From Acinetobacter sp. (GTDB lineage Bacteria > Pseudomonadota > Gammaproteobacteria > Pseudomonadales > Moraxellaceae), in the NCBI GenBank assembly GCA_030152675.1, contig JASLIY010000263.1:1-7193 (forward strand): a stretch of DNA of 7,193 nt, read 5' to 3'. Every line of letters starts with the position of its first letter. The first letter of the stretch is position 1. The notes beneath the pieces are model-generated. The model made no database searches. It was not told the origin of the DNA and worked only from the letters and a program-made list of their open reading frames with translations. Of this stretch, positions 5,761 through 7,193 are shown in pieces. Made by a program: the position numbers and the translations under genes.

Positions 5761-6801
5761 ATGAAAATTATCTTTATTCATGGGATGAATCAACAGAAAT
5801 ACAATGCCCTCAGTCTCAAACAACACTGGATCGATATATTCAAGCAAGGACTGGCCTGTAGTCAGTTTGATATCGGTATCGACAATTTTCAGATCGACAT
5901 GGCTTTTTACGCCGATCTCATTCAACAACTCAATCTGCACAATCATCTCGATCTCAATCACCTTTTGGCGCAGCAGCACTTCACTTTTCCGCTGGCCTTG
6001 AAATTCCCTTTCCATCTGCCGTGGGCAACGCATGCAAATCACACACTACAGATTGCTCTAGAAAATACAGCGCAAGCCGCTGTTATGCCCACCGCCATCG
6101 CAGCGCTTAACGACAGCACAGGCTCAGCAAGCAACACTAGCCTTACAAAGCATGTCATGCCACAACCCATTGACTTCGGTTCTGATCCTGATCAGATCCC
6201 AGTACTACCTATCTTTCACCCCATCCGCACACCCGATCTCTCGACCCGATTATCGATCTATGGACAACGGATCAAAGATCATCTGCTACGCGAGGTGGTG
6301 GCGATGATGAGCCATTTCCCCAAATTACATGCAGAGCTGATCCATGAGTTTCTGATCGAGACCTATCTGTATCTGTCCAATCCCGAATTTATGCAGCAGG
6401 TACACAAACGCATTCAAGCCTGTTTTGCACCAGGGCAGCAGCATCTCATCGTGGCGCACTCACTCGGCAGTGTCATCGCCTATAATTTTTTACAGCAACA
6501 TCCGCAATATCAAGTCCGAGGCCTACTCAGCCTCGGCTCCCCATTGGCCTTTCAAGTGATCCATGACAGCATCGTGCATCCAATCAGCCATCCGACTGCA
6601 CTCAATGGCCCTTGGCACAACTTCTACTCAACTGAAGATTTCTTAACCGCCTATCCGCTGCAAAAAGCACCATTTGATTTTCACCCCGCGATTATTAACC
6701 ACGCGATCGAAACATTTGAGCAAAGTCCGCATCAAATCATGGGCTATTTACAGCATCCTGAGGTGGTGAAGTGTATTGTGCAACTCTATCAATCTGCTTG
6801 A
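5761..6801 (+). CDS. Alpha/beta hydrolase-fold protein, function unknown
   Basis: A 346-residue protein that looks like a serine hydrolase. The N-terminal strand KIIFIHGM (2-9) is the usual HG/oxyanion segment of the fold. LIVAHSLGSVIAY (229-241) is the nucleophile elbow, with S234 as the likely catalytic serine and Ala in place of the first Gly. D293 (FYSTEDFLT) is a plausible acid, and H324 (PHQIMGYL) or H314 a plausible base. About 220 residues separate HG from the elbow, much more than in minimal hydrolases, implying a large helical insertion or lid; part of it (about 118-135) is rich in Ser, Thr and Asn. No signal peptide or membrane span is seen, so it is probably cytosolic. The frame stays open upstream to a TTG at 5680, but that start abuts the permease terminator stem and would put it in the message, so I take ATG 5761 with MKIIFIHG; its Shine-Dalgarno is weak. 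Esterase, lipase or peptidase activity cannot be told apart. Confidence 0.85.
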   Translation: MKIIFIHGMNQQKYNALSLKQHWIDIFKQGLACSQFDIGIDNFQIDMAFYADLIQQLNLHNHLDLNHLLAQQHFTFPLALKFPFHLPWATHANHTLQIALENTAQAAVMPTAIAALNDSTGSASNTSLTKHVMPQPIDFGSDPDQIPVLPIFHPIRTPDLSTRLSIYGQRIKDHLLREVVAMMSHFPKLHAELIHEFLIETYLYLSNPEFMQQVHKRIQACFAPGQQHLIVAHSLGSVIAYNFLQQHPQYQVRGLLSLGSPLAFQVIHDSIVHPISHPTALNGPWHNFYSTEDFLTAYPLQKAPFDFHPAIINHAIETFEQSPHQIMGYLQHPEVVKCIVQLYQSA

Positions 6802-6889
6802 TTTTTCAACACCATACGCCCTAAAAACCCAATATTGTTTTATTTTCAACCATTCAAAACATATTTTGGATTTAATTCACGAAAAGCGT

Positions 6890-6918
6890 TTGACACCTTT
6901 TCAGATTCGCCCTAAGAT
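6890..6918 (+). promoter_or_regulatory. Sigma70 promoter of the tRNA-Glu 3-4 pair
   Basis: TTGACA (6890-6895), a 17-nt spacer, then TAAGAT (6913-6918). From TAAGAT onward the sequence is identical to that before tRNA copy 1, including the leader up to the mature 5' end. The DNA upstream of the -35 (about 6835-6885) is AT-rich and could act as an UP element. Confidence 0.88.
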
Positions 6919-6935
6919 ACGTCCACCTCTGAAAC

Positions 6936-7011
6936 GACCCTATCGTCTAGAGGCCTAGGACACTGCCCTTTCACGGCGGCAACCGGGGTTCGAATCCCCG
7001 TAGGGTCGCCA
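6936..7011 (+). tRNA. tRNA-Glu(TTC), copy 3 of 4
   Basis: Identical to the other three copies, with CCA at 7009-7011 and anticodon TTC at 6970-6972. Together with its -10 and leader it repeats 1713-1812 exactly (6913-7012). It is followed after 41 nt by copy 4 without a terminator, so the two are probably made as one precursor and separated by RNase cleavage. Confidence 0.98.
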
Positions 7012-7052
7012 TTAATGATTTAATGTTTCAGAAGTATTGCCTCAATTTATAA

Positions 7053-7128
7053 GACCCTATCGTCTAGAGGCCTAGGACACTGCCCTTTCACGGCGGCAAC
7101 CGGGGTTCGAATCCCCGTAGGGTCGCCA
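7053..7128 (+). tRNA. tRNA-Glu(TTC), copy 4 of 4
   Basis: Identical to the other copies, with encoded CCA at 7126-7128. No promoter boxes are seen in the 41-nt gap before it, so it depends on the promoter at 6890-6918. Just after it, GAGATA (7134-7139) and TATCTC (7145-7150) could form a small hairpin before the terminator. Confidence 0.98.
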
Positions 7129-7150
7129 CATTCGAGATAGAATATATCTC

Positions 7151-7187
7151 AATAAAAAACCTGAGCTTAAGTCTCAGGTTTTTTATT
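7151..7187 (+). terminator. Terminator of the tRNA-Glu operon, probably bidirectional
   Basis: AATAAAAAACCTGAG (7151-7165) and CTCAGGTTTTTTATT (7173-7187) are perfectly complementary over 15 bp around a 7-nt loop. The core CCTGAG/CTCAGG is followed by six T on the + strand and by a matching T-run on the - strand. It could therefore also stop a gene converging from beyond the window. Confidence 0.93.
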
Positions 7188-7193
7188 GCCTAT

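Noticed and set aside
6776..6958. 60-codon open frame after the hydrolase
   Set aside because: It overlaps the hydrolase end and runs through the tRNA promoter into the tRNA gene itself.
1736..7128. The tRNA repeats as attachment sites of an integrated element
   Set aside because: The repeats are full tRNA genes, not partial 3' ends, and no integrase, excisionase or phage gene lies between them.
1736..7128. Regularly spaced repeats suggesting a CRISPR-like array
   Set aside because: The repeats are tRNA genes at uneven distances (2300, 2900 and 117 nt), with no short repeat-spacer pattern and no cas genes.

Overview
The window looks like chromosome of an Acinetobacter-type gammaproteobacterium (Moraxellaceae). 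The PyrC and RNase T proteins read like Acinetobacter versions of these enzymes, the tRNA-Glu encodes its own CCA, and intergenic DNA is AT-rich. The genus assignment rests on memory of these families, not on a search. Every gene I can support is on the + strand.

Layout. (1) 37-1715 is a two-gene operon: pyrC (dihydroorotase, TTG start) followed by rnt (RNase T), which overlaps the pyrC stop. (2) From 1736 to 7128 there are four identical 76-nt tRNA-Glu(TTC) genes (1736, 4036, 6936, 7053). Protein genes lie between the first three. (3) Between tRNAs 1 and 2 lies an amino acid permease (2190-3626). Between tRNAs 2 and 3 lie a second, clearly paralogous permease (4214-5626; about 74% identical by hand alignment) and an alpha/beta hydrolase-like protein (5761-6801). 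(4) tRNAs 3 and 4 form a tandem pair 41 nt apart, closed by a strong terminator (7151-7187) at the window's end.

How it works together. Three of the tRNA genes have their own near-consensus sigma70 promoter (TTGACA, 17 nt, TAAGAT or TACTAT). The first promoter sits inside the end of rnt, and its -10 box begins with the rnt stop codon. The only strong intrinsic terminators are after permease 2 and after tRNA 4. tRNA 1 can therefore be read through from pyrC-rnt, and tRNA 2 may be read through into permease 2. RNase T itself trims tRNA 3' ends. The [tRNA-Glu - permease] arrangement occurs twice in tandem, which suggests a segmental duplication or modular tRNA-bounded cassettes.

I see no CRISPR array, transposase, integrase, toxin-antitoxin pair or phage gene. 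I found no convincing new defence or mobile system. The most unusual content is the interrupted tRNA-Glu array with its embedded or possibly decayed promoters, and a hairpin-rich gene-free stretch at 3627-3990.
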